Origin: an uncultured Acetatifactor sp.
GTDB lineage: Bacteria > Bacillota > Clostridia > Lachnospirales > Lachnospiraceae
Length of the DNA stretch: 64,000 bases
NCBI GenBank assembly: GCA_910587555.1
Contig: CAJULV010000007.1
Location: forward strand, 36,346 to 100,345
Reading direction: 5' to 3'
Every line of letters begins with the position of its first letter. The stretch's first letter is position 1. Of this stretch, positions 53,391 through 62,105 are shown piece by piece. The translations under genes were made by a program, and so were the position numbers. The notes under the pieces were generated by a model. That model ran no database searches and was not told where the DNA came from. It saw only the letters and a list, made by a program, of their open reading frames with translations.

Positions 53391-53725
53391 CGCCCACGCC
53401 GGTCCCGACGCAATTGATAGGTATGTGGGACTGGTGTTTTTCCGAATTCCGCCCACGCCGATCTCGACGCAATAATTCCGGCATGGAATTCCAGCGCCAA
53501 TTCGCCAGGCACCGGTGTGTTCGTTGCTTCTAACATTGCTTCTCATTTGACTGCCGTCTTCCGGTTCTTCGCATATGTGCCACGCCGATCTCGACGTAAT
53601 GGTTCCGGCATGGAATTCCAGCGCCAACTCGCCGGGTACCGGTGTGTTCGTTGCTTCTAATATTGCTTTTCATGTGACTGCCGTCTTTTGCTTCTCATTT
53701 GACTGCCGTCTTCCGGTTCCCCGGG
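53391..53725. repeat. 127-bp intergenic repeat, two full and one partial copy
   Basis: Copies starting at 53453 and 53580 (CCACGCCGATCTCGACG) are nearly identical over 127 bp; a shorter copy starts at 53391, and CATTTGACTGCCGTCTT is further duplicated near the right end. It fills the gap between GH112 and the esterase gene; reading frames there have no ribosome site. Confidence 0.9.
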
Positions 53726-53744
53726 CATCCAGCAGGCGGCTTTC

Positions 53745-55799
53745 TCATATCCCCAGCTTTCTGCAAAGTTCCACAGCCTCTCCCCTGGTGAGTACCCTGT
53801 CCAGAACCGCACTGCCGTCAAGTGGAAGCAGTCCCAGCCCGCAGGCCGCCCGCACATAAGGTCTGGCAAATTCCCTGCACTTCCCGTCATAAACGCGAAA
53901 CCTTTCTGCCGGGTCCTTTACAGTTTCCGCGCCTGCCCCCGGTTCTGCTGCCGCAGTGCCGTTATCCGGAAGCGCCCTGCGGCTCTTATAACCGTTTACC
54001 GCGAACACAAGAAACTCTTCCAGCGTTACCGGGCGCAGCGGAAAGAACCTTCCGTCTTCCACCAACCCCGGGTCAATCATGCCGTTCTGGTAGGCGCATT
54101 CCACCGTCCCCGCATACCACTCATGTCCCACCACGTCAGTAAACATATCATTATACACATTTGTGGGGAAAAATCTTGCTGTCCGGATAACCATATCCAA
54201 TGCCGACACCCTGTCCGCAGGCTGGGACGGATTCTCTATATCGGAAAGGGCCTGCACTTCCTCCGGATTCGGCACGTTTTCATACTTTTCAGGCTTCGTT
54301 AACGGCACAATCCGCTCCGCCGCAGCCCATTCCCCAAAGCCTCCCGTCACACACTCCGCAAGAAACCGGTATTCTCTCTCCTCCCGTTTCCCGCACACCC
54401 TGGAAATCTCCTCCGCTACCATACCTGCCATCAAATATGCGCCATAGTCATTGCCATGGGTATAGTCGCCCGGGAAAAAATAGGATTTGGAAGCTTCCAG
54501 TCCCGTTTTTACAATAAAATCCATGCTGCGCCGGTGCAAATCCACCACAGGCAGGTTTTCCTGCTGCCCTATACGGATGCAGACAGCGGCATATTCCTCC
54601 AAAAGGTCATTATAGCTTCCGTCATTACCCTTCCAGGTATTTCTGGCAAGCGGCGTCACCAGTATGGGAAAAACGCCCCTCTCCCTGCATTCCCCGATAT
54701 AACGCAGGAGATTGGCCCTATATCCCTCCTCCGCCTTCAGGCTCTCCAGTTTCTGGTCATTATGGGCAAACTGAATCAGCAGATAATCGCCCGACCGAAT
54801 ATATTGCTGCACAATTCCGTAATGTCCCTCATCTCGAAAGCTGGCAGTGGTCAGTCCTGAATGGGCATGGTTGGAAACAGCCACCTCCCGGTTCAGGTAT
54901 CCCGAAATCATCTGCCCCCATCCCGAATAACTGGTTCCCGGCGCATAAGGATACTCTGCGCCCTGGTCTGTCACTGTGGAATCCCCGGCAATAAACACCG
55001 TTGGACAGTCCAGCTCCTCCACTTCTATCCGGCTGATCCGGGGGCGCCTGGCCAGGACGGCAATATCCAGTGACTTATCTGTATAAACTTGCGTCTGTCC
55101 CCTTGGAATGATATCACAGACATTTACGGACATTGTATATACAAACTCTTCCGTCCCCGCCTTTTCCGCAGAACCCGCTACCTCCGGGCTGTGGCATTCC
55201 CCGGTTCCGGCGATTCCCGCCTCGGTTCCCAAATCGGACTGCCTCACAATTCCGACAGTATCCGCTCCGCTTCCTGCGCCCACAGGCCCTCCTGCAGCAT
55301 TTCCCAGTTCCGTCTCTAAGCCGGACCGCACTCCGGCTCCGACAGTATCCGCTCCGCTTCCTGCGCCCACAGGCCCTCCTGCGGTGCCGCGATACCCAAG
55401 CCTCCTGCGCCCCGTGAAAATCATCACATCCTCCATAGGCTCCGCCCCACGGATGGTTACCGTCACCCTGTAATTTCCCTGGCGGGGCACATCCGCCTTA
55501 AAGCAAAGAGGTATCCGCCTGTGTTCTCCCTGAAAAGCTGCCGCCGGCTCCAGGGCAGCGATTTCCCTGTCGGAATCCAGGAAGCAGCCGTTGCAGTCCT
55601 CCTCCACACGGGACAGCTCCTCGCCCTGATACCAGTACACGGTGTCAAAAGCGGAATTCAGCTCCGGCAGGCGCAGCCGCTCCTGTTCCCGCCTATTTCT
55701 TTCGACTACAAAGCCAAATCCTTTTTCCGGGCTATAGAGATCATCTGCCCTGACCGTTCCTCCCGGCACATCCCCAAATACATATTTCCTGTAAAACAT
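53745..55799 (-). CDS. GDSL/SGNH esterase (rhamnogalacturonan acetylesterase-like) with SLH-like C-terminus
   Basis: 684 aa. N-terminal beta-rich binding region, a Gly/Ala linker with a duplicated 29-residue segment (about 140-200), then an SGNH hydrolase: FIAGDSTVTDQG (Ser), YSGWGQM, SNHAHSGLTTASFRDEG, IQFAHNDQK and FPGDYTHGNDYGA (Asp-His). From about 545 the tail (FTDVVGHEWYAGTVECAYQN, RFFPLRPVTLEEFLVFAVNG) resembles S-layer-homology modules, though no signal peptide is visible. Start at 55799, one base after the GH105 stop; a GTG at 55811 is possible. Predicted to deacetylate RG-I-type pectin. Confidence 0.8.
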   Translation of the reverse strand: MFYRKYVFGDVPGGTVRADDLYSPEKGFGFVVERNRREQERLRLPELNSAFDTVYWYQGEELSRVEEDCNGCFLDSDREIAALEPAAAFQGEHRRIPLCFKADVPRQGNYRVTVTIRGAEPMEDVMIFTGRRRLGYRGTAGGPVGAGSGADTVGAGVRSGLETELGNAAGGPVGAGSGADTVGIVRQSDLGTEAGIAGTGECHSPEVAGSAEKAGTEEFVYTMSVNVCDIIPRGQTQVYTDKSLDIAVLARRPRISRIEVEELDCPTVFIAGDSTVTDQGAEYPYAPGTSYSGWGQMISGYLNREVAVSNHAHSGLTTASFRDEGHYGIVQQYIRSGDYLLIQFAHNDQKLESLKAEEGYRANLLRYIGECRERGVFPILVTPLARNTWKGNDGSYNDLLEEYAAVCIRIGQQENLPVVDLHRRSMDFIVKTGLEASKSYFFPGDYTHGNDYGAYLMAGMVAEEISRVCGKREEREYRFLAECVTGGFGEWAAAERIVPLTKPEKYENVPNPEEVQALSDIENPSQPADRVSALDMVIRTARFFPTNVYNDMFTDVVGHEWYAGTVECAYQNGMIDPGLVEDGRFFPLRPVTLEEFLVFAVNGYKSRRALPDNGTAAAEPGAGAETVKDPAERFRVYDGKCREFARPYVRAACGLGLLPLDGSAVLDRVLTRGEAVELCRKLGI
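55208..55379. repeat. In-gene duplication in the esterase linker
   Basis: Two copies of a segment encoding GGPVGAGSGADTVG and its continuation, in frame, in a region dispensable for the catalytic fold. Confidence 0.75.
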
Positions 55800-55800
55800 C

Positions 55801-56853
55801 TCAGAGCGCACCGTCCTTCTCTATGGTATCGGAAATCAGCAGCGTAGAGAAAAACGCCAGCGCCAGCCCCTGGCCCCATCCCTGAATCCAATCCTTGGAG
55901 ATCCCTCTGTAGCCTTCCCTGTCGCGCATCACCGCCGTCCCGGCAGACACGTTCATCACTTTGCCGTCCTCGCTCACATTGTCCAGCAGTCCCCTGATGG
56001 ACTTGTTGATATACCTGGAATGCAGCGGATTGCCCCTGGTGAGCATGGCTGCTGCGATTCCGGCGGAAGCGGAAATCTCCTCATAGGAATCCGGGTCATC
56101 CAGCACGGTCCTCCACAATCCGTTTTCCGTCTGCACGGTCTTCAGCACCGCCAGCTGTTCGTTCAGGGATCCTGCCACATCCATATACTTGGGATACAGG
56201 TAGCATTCCGGAAGGATGCCGCCCACCTGGGACATGGTAAACGCAGCCCATGCATTGGCCCTGCCCCAATAAATGCCGGACATATGGTCTCCGGCGATAT
56301 TGTCATAGCCATGATAATAAAAACCGCTGCCGGGATTCTGCAGATATTTGATATGCCAATAATATTGATTCAGCGCATCGTTAATCATATCCTCGTCCTT
56401 ATTCATAACCCCCACCCTCAGCAACAGGAATGCCGCCATAAACAAGGTGTCGCACCATGCCTGTTCCGGAAAATCGTTGTTGGCGGACACCGTATGCTGC
56501 AGCACATGGTCCGCGAAGCGAAGGGCATCCCTGGATATGTAGGCAATTTTACTCATAAGGATATCATAATATTTCTTATCATCCGTAGCCTTATAAAGGG
56601 TAATGAGGCAATGCCCCATGGCACAGGCATTCACGGTCCAGGTCCTGGGCAGCCCAAGGTCAATAAGCTCATCCACCCTGTCTTTCAGCAGCTTCAGATA
56701 CTCCTCTTTTCCCGTCTTCTCATAGGCCTCGCTGATGCCGTAATAAGCTACCCCGCAGGGCCAATCCCAGGTCAGATCCATGTTCATTGTCTTCCTGACA
56801 ATCCTGTCGATTACCTCTTCGATTTGTTTCCTGTCATACTCCAGTCGCAGCAT
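55801..56853 (-). CDS. GH105 unsaturated rhamnogalacturonyl hydrolase
   Basis: 350 aa (alpha/alpha)6 barrel. Signatures: WDWPCGVAYYGISEAYEKTG, DTLFMAAFLLLRVG, SGIYWGRANAWAAFTMSQV (catalytic-site region) and GNPLHSRYINKS. Cleaves the unsaturated uronic acid from RG-I oligosaccharides, releasing rhamnose-terminated products; cytosolic, no signal peptide. GGAGGG 5 nt before the ATG at 56853; the longer frame is unsupported. First gene of the cluster with the esterase and GH112. Confidence 0.88.
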   Translation of the reverse strand: MLRLEYDRKQIEEVIDRIVRKTMNMDLTWDWPCGVAYYGISEAYEKTGKEEYLKLLKDRVDELIDLGLPRTWTVNACAMGHCLITLYKATDDKKYYDILMSKIAYISRDALRFADHVLQHTVSANNDFPEQAWCDTLFMAAFLLLRVGVMNKDEDMINDALNQYYWHIKYLQNPGSGFYYHGYDNIAGDHMSGIYWGRANAWAAFTMSQVGGILPECYLYPKYMDVAGSLNEQLAVLKTVQTENGLWRTVLDDPDSYEEISASAGIAAAMLTRGNPLHSRYINKSIRGLLDNVSEDGKVMNVSAGTAVMRDREGYRGISKDWIQGWGQGLALAFFSTLLISDTIEKDGAL

Positions 56854-56947
56854 AATTCCCTCCGTTCCGCCGCACCAGCGGCACTTTTGTTTCACCTTTT
56901 TTCCCGCACCGGTCACACAGCGCGGAAACAAGCCTGTTCATTACCAT

Positions 56948-56961
56948 TGTAAGCCCTTACA
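56948..56961. promoter_or_regulatory. Palindromic operator (LacI/cre-like) upstream of GH105
   Basis: TGTAAGCCCTTACA is an almost perfect palindrome and one base from the cre/LacI consensus core. On the minus strand it lies just downstream of a TATAAA box (56987-56982) whose -35 is poor, a layout suited to repression. The remainder of 56962-57357 shows no gene. Confidence 0.55.
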
Positions 56962-57357
56962 GGAATATCCGCAATTATCATTTTATAGAATCGGCCGCTT
57001 TTCCGTATGACTGCTCACTCCGTTCACGGCATCGGACGGCGCACCCATCGTTTGAAAACTTCATTCGGCAAAATGTTGGAAATTATTATGCTGTAACCGC
57101 AAAAGAAATGAAAGACAGTAAGACTGTTGCAAATAAGGACAAATATCCATTTGACAATAAGATTCACATAACTCGCCGCTAAAAGAATTCCCCAACAAGA
57201 GCCTGCCGATTTTACAAATGGTTTCCCACAAGGCAGGCGCAAACGGCATAGATGAAATAGACCAGTTAATTATCGAAAAGGCCGCCATGCAGCCAAAAAC
57301 AAGTCAGCAGCCACGCTGCAAGCAACGGTGCATCAAGCTTGTAGCGCTGCTTGCAGC

Positions 57358-57431
57358 GGGGTATGTGCCCCTCGCAGCATTCGCCAAATGGATGCCGACG
57401 CATCCGCTTGGCTCATTGCCCGGGGGAATCA
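57358..57431. repeat. Copy B of the dispersed element
   Basis: GTATGTGCCCCTCGCAGC and CATCCGCTTGGCTCATTGCC match copy A at 15984-16033, with an extra segment of about 23 bases between. It ends 8 bp before the pcp stop codon. Confidence 0.6.
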
Positions 57432-57438
57432 AATATCT

Positions 57439-58065
57439 TCACAGCGCCCCAACCGCCAGACGAAGCGCCTGTACGATGTCCTCCAACGGCATGCCTGGAC
57501 GCGCGCCATCGTGCTGCTCCGGAAGGCCGGGACCTTTGCCCTCCCCCTGCTTTGCGAGGCAAGGCACATGTATAAATCCCACTCCCGTCCCGCTTCCCTC
57601 ATAATGATGCCGCAGGCTGTAAAACAAATCATTGCACACATACGCCCCGGCAGAATAGGAAATTCCGCAGGCGATACCGCCGCTCCTGACAGTTTCTACG
57701 ATCTTACGCACGCAAATAGATGAAAAATAGGCTGTCGGTCCCCCTGGCACCACCGGCTCCTCCTGGGGCTTTTTCCCTGCGTTGTCTTCTATGGAAGCGT
57801 CCCGCAGATTGATTGCCACCATCTCCGGCGTCACCATGGTTCTGTTTCCTGCCTGACCCACACAGAGAATCACATCCGGCTGCAGCTCCCGAGCAGCCTC
57901 CAAAACCTTCTCCGCAGCCTCCCCGAACACTGTCGGTATCAGAAGCTTCGTTACCTCCAGGTCCCCAATCCTGTCCTCCAGCCGGCTCACCGCTTCCCAG
58001 GAGGCATTGACCGTATCCTTTCCGAACGGTTCAAACCCTGTTATCAAAATCTTCTTTTTCATCAT
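57439..58065 (-). CDS. pcp: Pyroglutamyl-peptidase I (pyrrolidone-carboxylate peptidase)
   Basis: 208 aa cysteine peptidase removing N-terminal pyroglutamate from peptides in the cytosol. Visible: LITGFEPFGKDTVNASWEAV, LCVGQAGNRTMVTPEMVAIN (Glu), ISYSAGAYVCNDLFY (nucleophile Cys) and GFIHVPCL (His). GGGGG 6 nt before the paired ATG codons at 58065/58062. A longer frame upstream is unsupported. Confidence 0.92.
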   Translation of the reverse strand: MMKKKILITGFEPFGKDTVNASWEAVSRLEDRIGDLEVTKLLIPTVFGEAAEKVLEAARELQPDVILCVGQAGNRTMVTPEMVAINLRDASIEDNAGKKPQEEPVVPGGPTAYFSSICVRKIVETVRSGGIACGISYSAGAYVCNDLFYSLRHHYEGSGTGVGFIHVPCLAKQGEGKGPGLPEQHDGARPGMPLEDIVQALRLAVGAL

Positions 58066-58153
58066 AAACCCCCGCTTCTCCGTCAGCATGCCTTCCATAA
58101 ACCGGTTCTTCACAGACAATTCTACACTCTGCCGGTAATTTTTCCTGCACGTG

Positions 58154-59470
58154 TTAGTCATCGTACTCGCTTTCATATTCCAGGACAGTCCCCGCAGCGG
58201 CATCTATCGTCGCTTCATACTCCACCCGGTCCTTATAAAATTCAATCTCATACTCCATGCGCCCGTCCTCTTGTTCCAGCTTTACCTTGGTAAAGAAAAC
58301 TTCTGCAGTGGAAAAACCTGCATGAGCGGCAGCTATCTCCTTCGCCTTTTCCTCTCCGATTAAGGGATCCGTCCCCACATTGTAGTTTCCGGGATTCCGG
58401 AGAACCTCTTCGCTTCTGTCCATGATGATGCCTGTGGTCGCGTTAATCTCATACTCGTATTCCCTGTCTGCCGTGTAAAACTCGATATCATACACCGCTA
58501 CGCCGTCATCCCAGTCCAGTTTTTCTTTCGTAAAGGTTACTTCCCCTTCCGTCAGGCCTGCATCTGCCAGTGCTGTGGTTTTAGCGGCATCCATGGTTTC
58601 CACCTGCCCGGTCCGACTGGACTGGCTTTCGCCGCCTTCCTGGCCCTGCCCTCCGCCGGACTGACTTACGTTTCCGCTCTCCTGGCCCTGACTTCCGCCG
58701 AACTGGCTTCCGCCGCTCTCCTGGCCCTGACTTCCGCCAGGCTGGCTTCCGCCGCTCTCCTGGCTCTGACTTCCGCCGCCTTCCTGGCCCTGACTTCCGC
58801 CGGACTGGCTTCCGCCGCCTTCCTGGCCCTGCTCTCCGCCGAACTGGCTTCCGCTTCCGCCTTCCTGGCCCTGACTTCCGCCGGGCTGGCTTCCGCCGCC
58901 TTCCTGGCCCTGACTTCCGCCGCTCTCCTGGCCCTGACTTCCGCCGGACTGGCTTCCGCCGCTCTCCTGGCCCTGCTCTCCGCCGAACTGGCTTCCGCCG
59001 CCTTCCTGGCCCTGCCCTCCGCCGGGCTGGCTTCCGCTTTCCTGGCCCTTCTCTCCGCCGGGCTGGCTTCCGCCTTCCTGGTTCTGCCCTACGCCGGGCT
59101 GGCTTCCGCCTTCCCGGATGTTTTCCGATTGCTCGGACTCACCGCCCGCCGCAGCCAGCGCATTGATATTCACCCCCGTCACGGCGCCGGAAGATGCGTC
59201 AATTTCATAATAATATCCGTATCCGCCGGATGTAAAGACAATCTCATAGTGCGCCCTGCCGTCCTCTTTTTCCAGCTCCTGCCTGGTGACGGTGATATCA
59301 TCGGCGGTAAGCCCCGCATCTTCCAGTGCGAATCCCAGCGCCGCCTTTCTGTCCATGACGCTGTTCCCGCAGCCTGCCCCAAAGGCAACCGCGCCTGCCG
59401 TAATCGCCAAAAGGGCCATTTTATTCACCGCCCCATGTCTCCGCTTACCCCTAACCCTGCTCTTTTCCAT
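58154..59470 (-). CDS. PepSY-domain lipoprotein with Gly/Ser/Gln repeat region
   Basis: 438 aa. Signal peptide with lipobox-like FGAGC, one PepSY domain (DAGLTADDITVTRQELEKED), a low-complexity stretch of roughly 160 residues of repeated GGSQPGGSQGQEG, then two more PepSY domains (AGLTEGEVTFTKEKLDWDDG; AGFSTAEVFFTKVKLEQEDG). PepSY modules often restrain extracytoplasmic proteases. GGGAGG precedes the ATG. Confidence 0.85.
   Translation of the reverse strand: MEKSRVRGKRRHGAVNKMALLAITAGAVAFGAGCGNSVMDRKAALGFALEDAGLTADDITVTRQELEKEDGRAHYEIVFTSGGYGYYYEIDASSGAVTGVNINALAAAGGESEQSENIREGGSQPGVGQNQEGGSQPGGEKGQESGSQPGGGQGQEGGGSQFGGEQGQESGGSQSGGSQGQESGGSQGQEGGGSQPGGSQGQEGGSGSQFGGEQGQEGGGSQSGGSQGQEGGGSQSQESGGSQPGGSQGQESGGSQFGGSQGQESGNVSQSGGGQGQEGGESQSSRTGQVETMDAAKTTALADAGLTEGEVTFTKEKLDWDDGVAVYDIEFYTADREYEYEINATTGIIMDRSEEVLRNPGNYNVGTDPLIGEEKAKEIAAAHAGFSTAEVFFTKVKLEQEDGRMEYEIEFYKDRVEYEATIDAAAGTVLEYESEYDD
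58620..59110. repeat. In-gene low-complexity repeat (SQ-rich)
   Basis: About 490 bp of imperfect 21- to 42-bp repeats such as TTCCTGGCCCTGACTTCCGC encode GSQGQEGGGSQ-type sequence. Confidence 0.92.
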
Positions 59471-59591
59471 AAATTCCTCCCGAATATCGTCAAGCCTGAA
59501 CCGGTCCTCTGCCGGAATACAGGATTTCGATGAGAAACACCCGATACACCGATACGCCGGCGCTTCCACCTGCCCCGCATTTTCCCTGTCA

Positions 59592-59975
59592 TTACCAGTT
59601 CTTTTCCAGTATGTCTCCTCTCCCCACATCACGTTTCTCCAGCCCGCCCAGAAGCAGCCCTACATGATCCCCCTGTTTCGCCGTATCCAGAAGCTTTCGA
59701 AACATCTCTATGCCTGTCACGATAACCTCCCTTGAACTTCCGTCCACCCGCCGCAGCATCACCTTATCCCCTTTTGTCACACTGCCGGCTTCCACCTGTC
59801 CTGTGATTGCAGTTCCCCGGCCGGTAATGGAAAACACATCTTCCACCGTAATGCGGAATGTCCCGCAGCCGTCATTTCCCGTCTCCGCATCTCCGCAGTA
59901 TGCACCGGCGCCTTCCGGCCTGCGCCAGGTACCGTCGTCTGCATTCTTTTTCCTGAACCAATCAAATAATCCCAT
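59592..59975 (-). CDS. Stand-alone EF-Tu domain-II-like beta-barrel protein
   Basis: 127 aa. After a basic/aromatic N-terminus (GLFDWFRKK) the rest resembles translation-factor domain II: FRITVEDVFSITGRGTAITG, QVEAGSVTKGDKVMLR, GIEMFRKLLDTAKQGDHVGL. No G domain is present. AGGAGG close to the ATG at 59975. Only 8 bp after the LeuA-AraC gene, so cotranscribed; meaning of the pairing unknown. Confidence 0.82.
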   Translation of the reverse strand: MGLFDWFRKKNADDGTWRRPEGAGAYCGDAETGNDGCGTFRITVEDVFSITGRGTAITGQVEAGSVTKGDKVMLRRVDGSSREVIVTGIEMFRKLLDTAKQGDHVGLLLGGLEKRDVGRGDILEKNW

Positions 59976-59983
59976 TTTCCTCC

Positions 59984-61987
59984 TCACTCTTCCTGCTTCC
60001 GGTACTGCACCGGGGTCAGGCCGTAATTCTTCTTAAAAAGCCGGTTGAAATGCTCCACGTTCTCATATCCCACCTCGGCGGCCACACACTCCACGGTCAA
60101 ATCCGTCTCCCGCAGCAGCGACCGGGCCTTCTTCATCCGCTCCCTGCGCACCGCCTCCTGGAAGGTCATCCCTGCCTTCTCCTTGATATACTTGGACAAA
60201 TAGGGCTTGGAAAGATGGAATTCCTCGGACAGCGTGTCAAGGGTTACATTCATGTAGTCATTTTTAATAAAACTGATAATTTCCACAATGCGCGCTTCCC
60301 GGCCTTCGGTGATATGCTGCTCCACCGCCAGTTTGTTAGTTGCGGAAGCCAGCGCCGCAATGGAGGCCTTGATGATGTCCTCGTCCACACCTACTCCCCA
60401 GTAGTGCTTACCGCCGCACAGAATTGCCACATAGGCCGCAGCCTTGGAACTGGAGCCTTTGGAAATGGCATGCTCCTCGTACACCGACAGCTGGTAGCTG
60501 ATGCCGAAATAGGTCTTGATTGCATTGCTCACCGCATCCAGACGCCCGTTTCCGCCGGCCCTGATGAGCCGTTTTTCCCCGTTCTGCTCTATAGTCACTT
60601 CCGCCCGGATGCCTTTCTCCTGCCGGAAATGGCATTCCGGAATATGGAACACGGTTCCCAAATTGATATAATTTTCCTCGAAAATCTGATAAATCTCCGA
60701 AGGGTGCAGCTCCTGATGCCTTCTGTCGGACACCCCCTTGATGAGATACCCCACTTCCTCTTTCATAGCCGCAGGCAGGGAAAATCCGAACTGCTGCTTC
60801 AGCACAAAGGCCACGCCTCCCTTGCCGGAGACGCTGTTGATGCGGATCACGTCGGACTCGTATTCCCGCCCCACATCCCCGGGGTCAATGGGCAGATAGG
60901 GCACATCCCAGCGGCTTCCGCTCTTCCCCTCCTTCAGCCAGTTCATGCCCTTGCTGATGGCGTCCTGATGGGAACCGGAGAAGGCGGTGAACACCAGGTC
61001 TCCCGCATAGGGCACCCGCTCGTGAACCTGCATGCCCGTGAAGCGCTCGTAGGACTCCCGCACCTTCATAATATTGGAAAAATCCAGCCCGCTGTCCACA
61101 CCGTGACACATCATGTTGATGGCTACCGTCACCAGGTCCACATTCCCCGTGCGCTCCCCGTTGCCGAAAAGAGTTCCTTCCACCCGGTCGGCCCCCGCCA
61201 GGATGCCGAACTCCGCATCGCTGACGCCGCAGCCCCGGTCATTGTGGGGATGGACGCTTAAGATCACATTTTCACGATATTTCATATGCTTGTGCATATA
61301 TTCCACCTGGCAGGCAAACACATGGGGCATGGCAACCTGCACCGTAGTAGGCAGATTTATGATAGCCTTGTGGTCATTGTCAGGCTGCCACACATCCAGC
61401 ACCGCATTACAGACCTCCAGCGCATATTCAGGCTCTGTCTGTGAAAAACTCTCCGGGCTGTACTCAAAGGTAAAGTTCCCCTCTGTAGCCTCCGCCATCT
61501 CCTTCAGAAGCTTCGCACCGTCCACCGCCAGCTGCTTGACCGCCTCCTTATCTTTTTTAAAAACCTGCTCCCGCTGCTCCACGGATGTGGAATTGTAGAG
61601 ATGCACCACCGCATGGGGCGCTCCCTTTACCGCCTCAAAGGTCTTTCTGATGATATGCTCCCTTGCCTGGGTCAGCACCTGGATAGTGACGTCATCGGGA
61701 ATCATGTTCCGCTCAATAAGGGTGCGGATAAAGTTATACTCGGTATCGGAGGAAGCCGGAAAACCTACCTCGATCTCCTTGAAACCGATTTTTACCAGTA
61801 ATTCGAAAAATTCCAGTTTGTCCTCCAGAGGCATGGGGTCTATCAAAGCCTGGTTGCCGTCCCTCAAATCCACGCTGCACCAGACAGGCGCCTTCTCTAT
61901 GGTATCCTTCCTCACCCAGTCATAGGTCACCTCCGGGGGCATATGGTAGGTTTTGCCGTATTTTCTGCCGATTGCTGTCTCGTTCAT
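59984..61987 (-). CDS. leuA: 2-isopropylmalate synthase fused to an AraC-type DNA-binding domain
   Basis: 667 aa in one open frame. Residues 1-~325: HMGL-type catalytic barrel (WCSVDLRDGNQALIDPMP, VHPHNDRGCGVSDAEFG metal ligands). About 430-555: LeuA allosteric domain (IPECHFRQEKGIRAEVTIEQ; GGNGRLDAVSNAIKTYFG). About 562-667: AraC/XylS DNA-binding tail with two HTH motifs (TLSEEFHLSKPYLSKYIKEK; VAAEVGYENVEHFNRLFKKN) ending YGLTPVQYRK. It condenses acetyl-CoA with 2-oxoisovalerate in leucine synthesis; the tail suggests it also regulates genes in response to leucine. It is of the yeast/actinobacterial-type LeuA. The tail is absent from ordinary LeuA known to me. Confidence 0.9.
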   Translation of the reverse strand: MNETAIGRKYGKTYHMPPEVTYDWVRKDTIEKAPVWCSVDLRDGNQALIDPMPLEDKLEFFELLVKIGFKEIEVGFPASSDTEYNFIRTLIERNMIPDDVTIQVLTQAREHIIRKTFEAVKGAPHAVVHLYNSTSVEQREQVFKKDKEAVKQLAVDGAKLLKEMAEATEGNFTFEYSPESFSQTEPEYALEVCNAVLDVWQPDNDHKAIINLPTTVQVAMPHVFACQVEYMHKHMKYRENVILSVHPHNDRGCGVSDAEFGILAGADRVEGTLFGNGERTGNVDLVTVAINMMCHGVDSGLDFSNIMKVRESYERFTGMQVHERVPYAGDLVFTAFSGSHQDAISKGMNWLKEGKSGSRWDVPYLPIDPGDVGREYESDVIRINSVSGKGGVAFVLKQQFGFSLPAAMKEEVGYLIKGVSDRRHQELHPSEIYQIFEENYINLGTVFHIPECHFRQEKGIRAEVTIEQNGEKRLIRAGGNGRLDAVSNAIKTYFGISYQLSVYEEHAISKGSSSKAAAYVAILCGGKHYWGVGVDEDIIKASIAALASATNKLAVEQHITEGREARIVEIISFIKNDYMNVTLDTLSEEFHLSKPYLSKYIKEKAGMTFQEAVRRERMKKARSLLRETDLTVECVAAEVGYENVEHFNRLFKKNYGLTPVQYRKQEE

Positions 61988-62076
61988 TTTCTTCTATTCC
62001 TTTCCTTCCCGGAGATCTGCATTTCTACCCGGGATTCGTCAGTCATGCCAAAAATCGCCGCCGCTGATTTTAGAAA

Positions 62077-62105
62077 ATCGTAACACATATTTTAATATTC
62101 TGCAA
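62077..62105 (-). promoter_or_regulatory. Promoter of the leuA-AraC operon
   Basis: Minus strand TTGCAG (62105-62100), 17-nt spacer, TACGAT (62082-62077), 90 bp before the start. No T-box or clear leader peptide is seen. Confidence 0.55.

Noticed and set aside
53385..53627. Small minus-strand frames in the 127-bp repeats
   Set aside because: Their overlap with a duplicated intergenic unit and lack of ribosome sites explain them.
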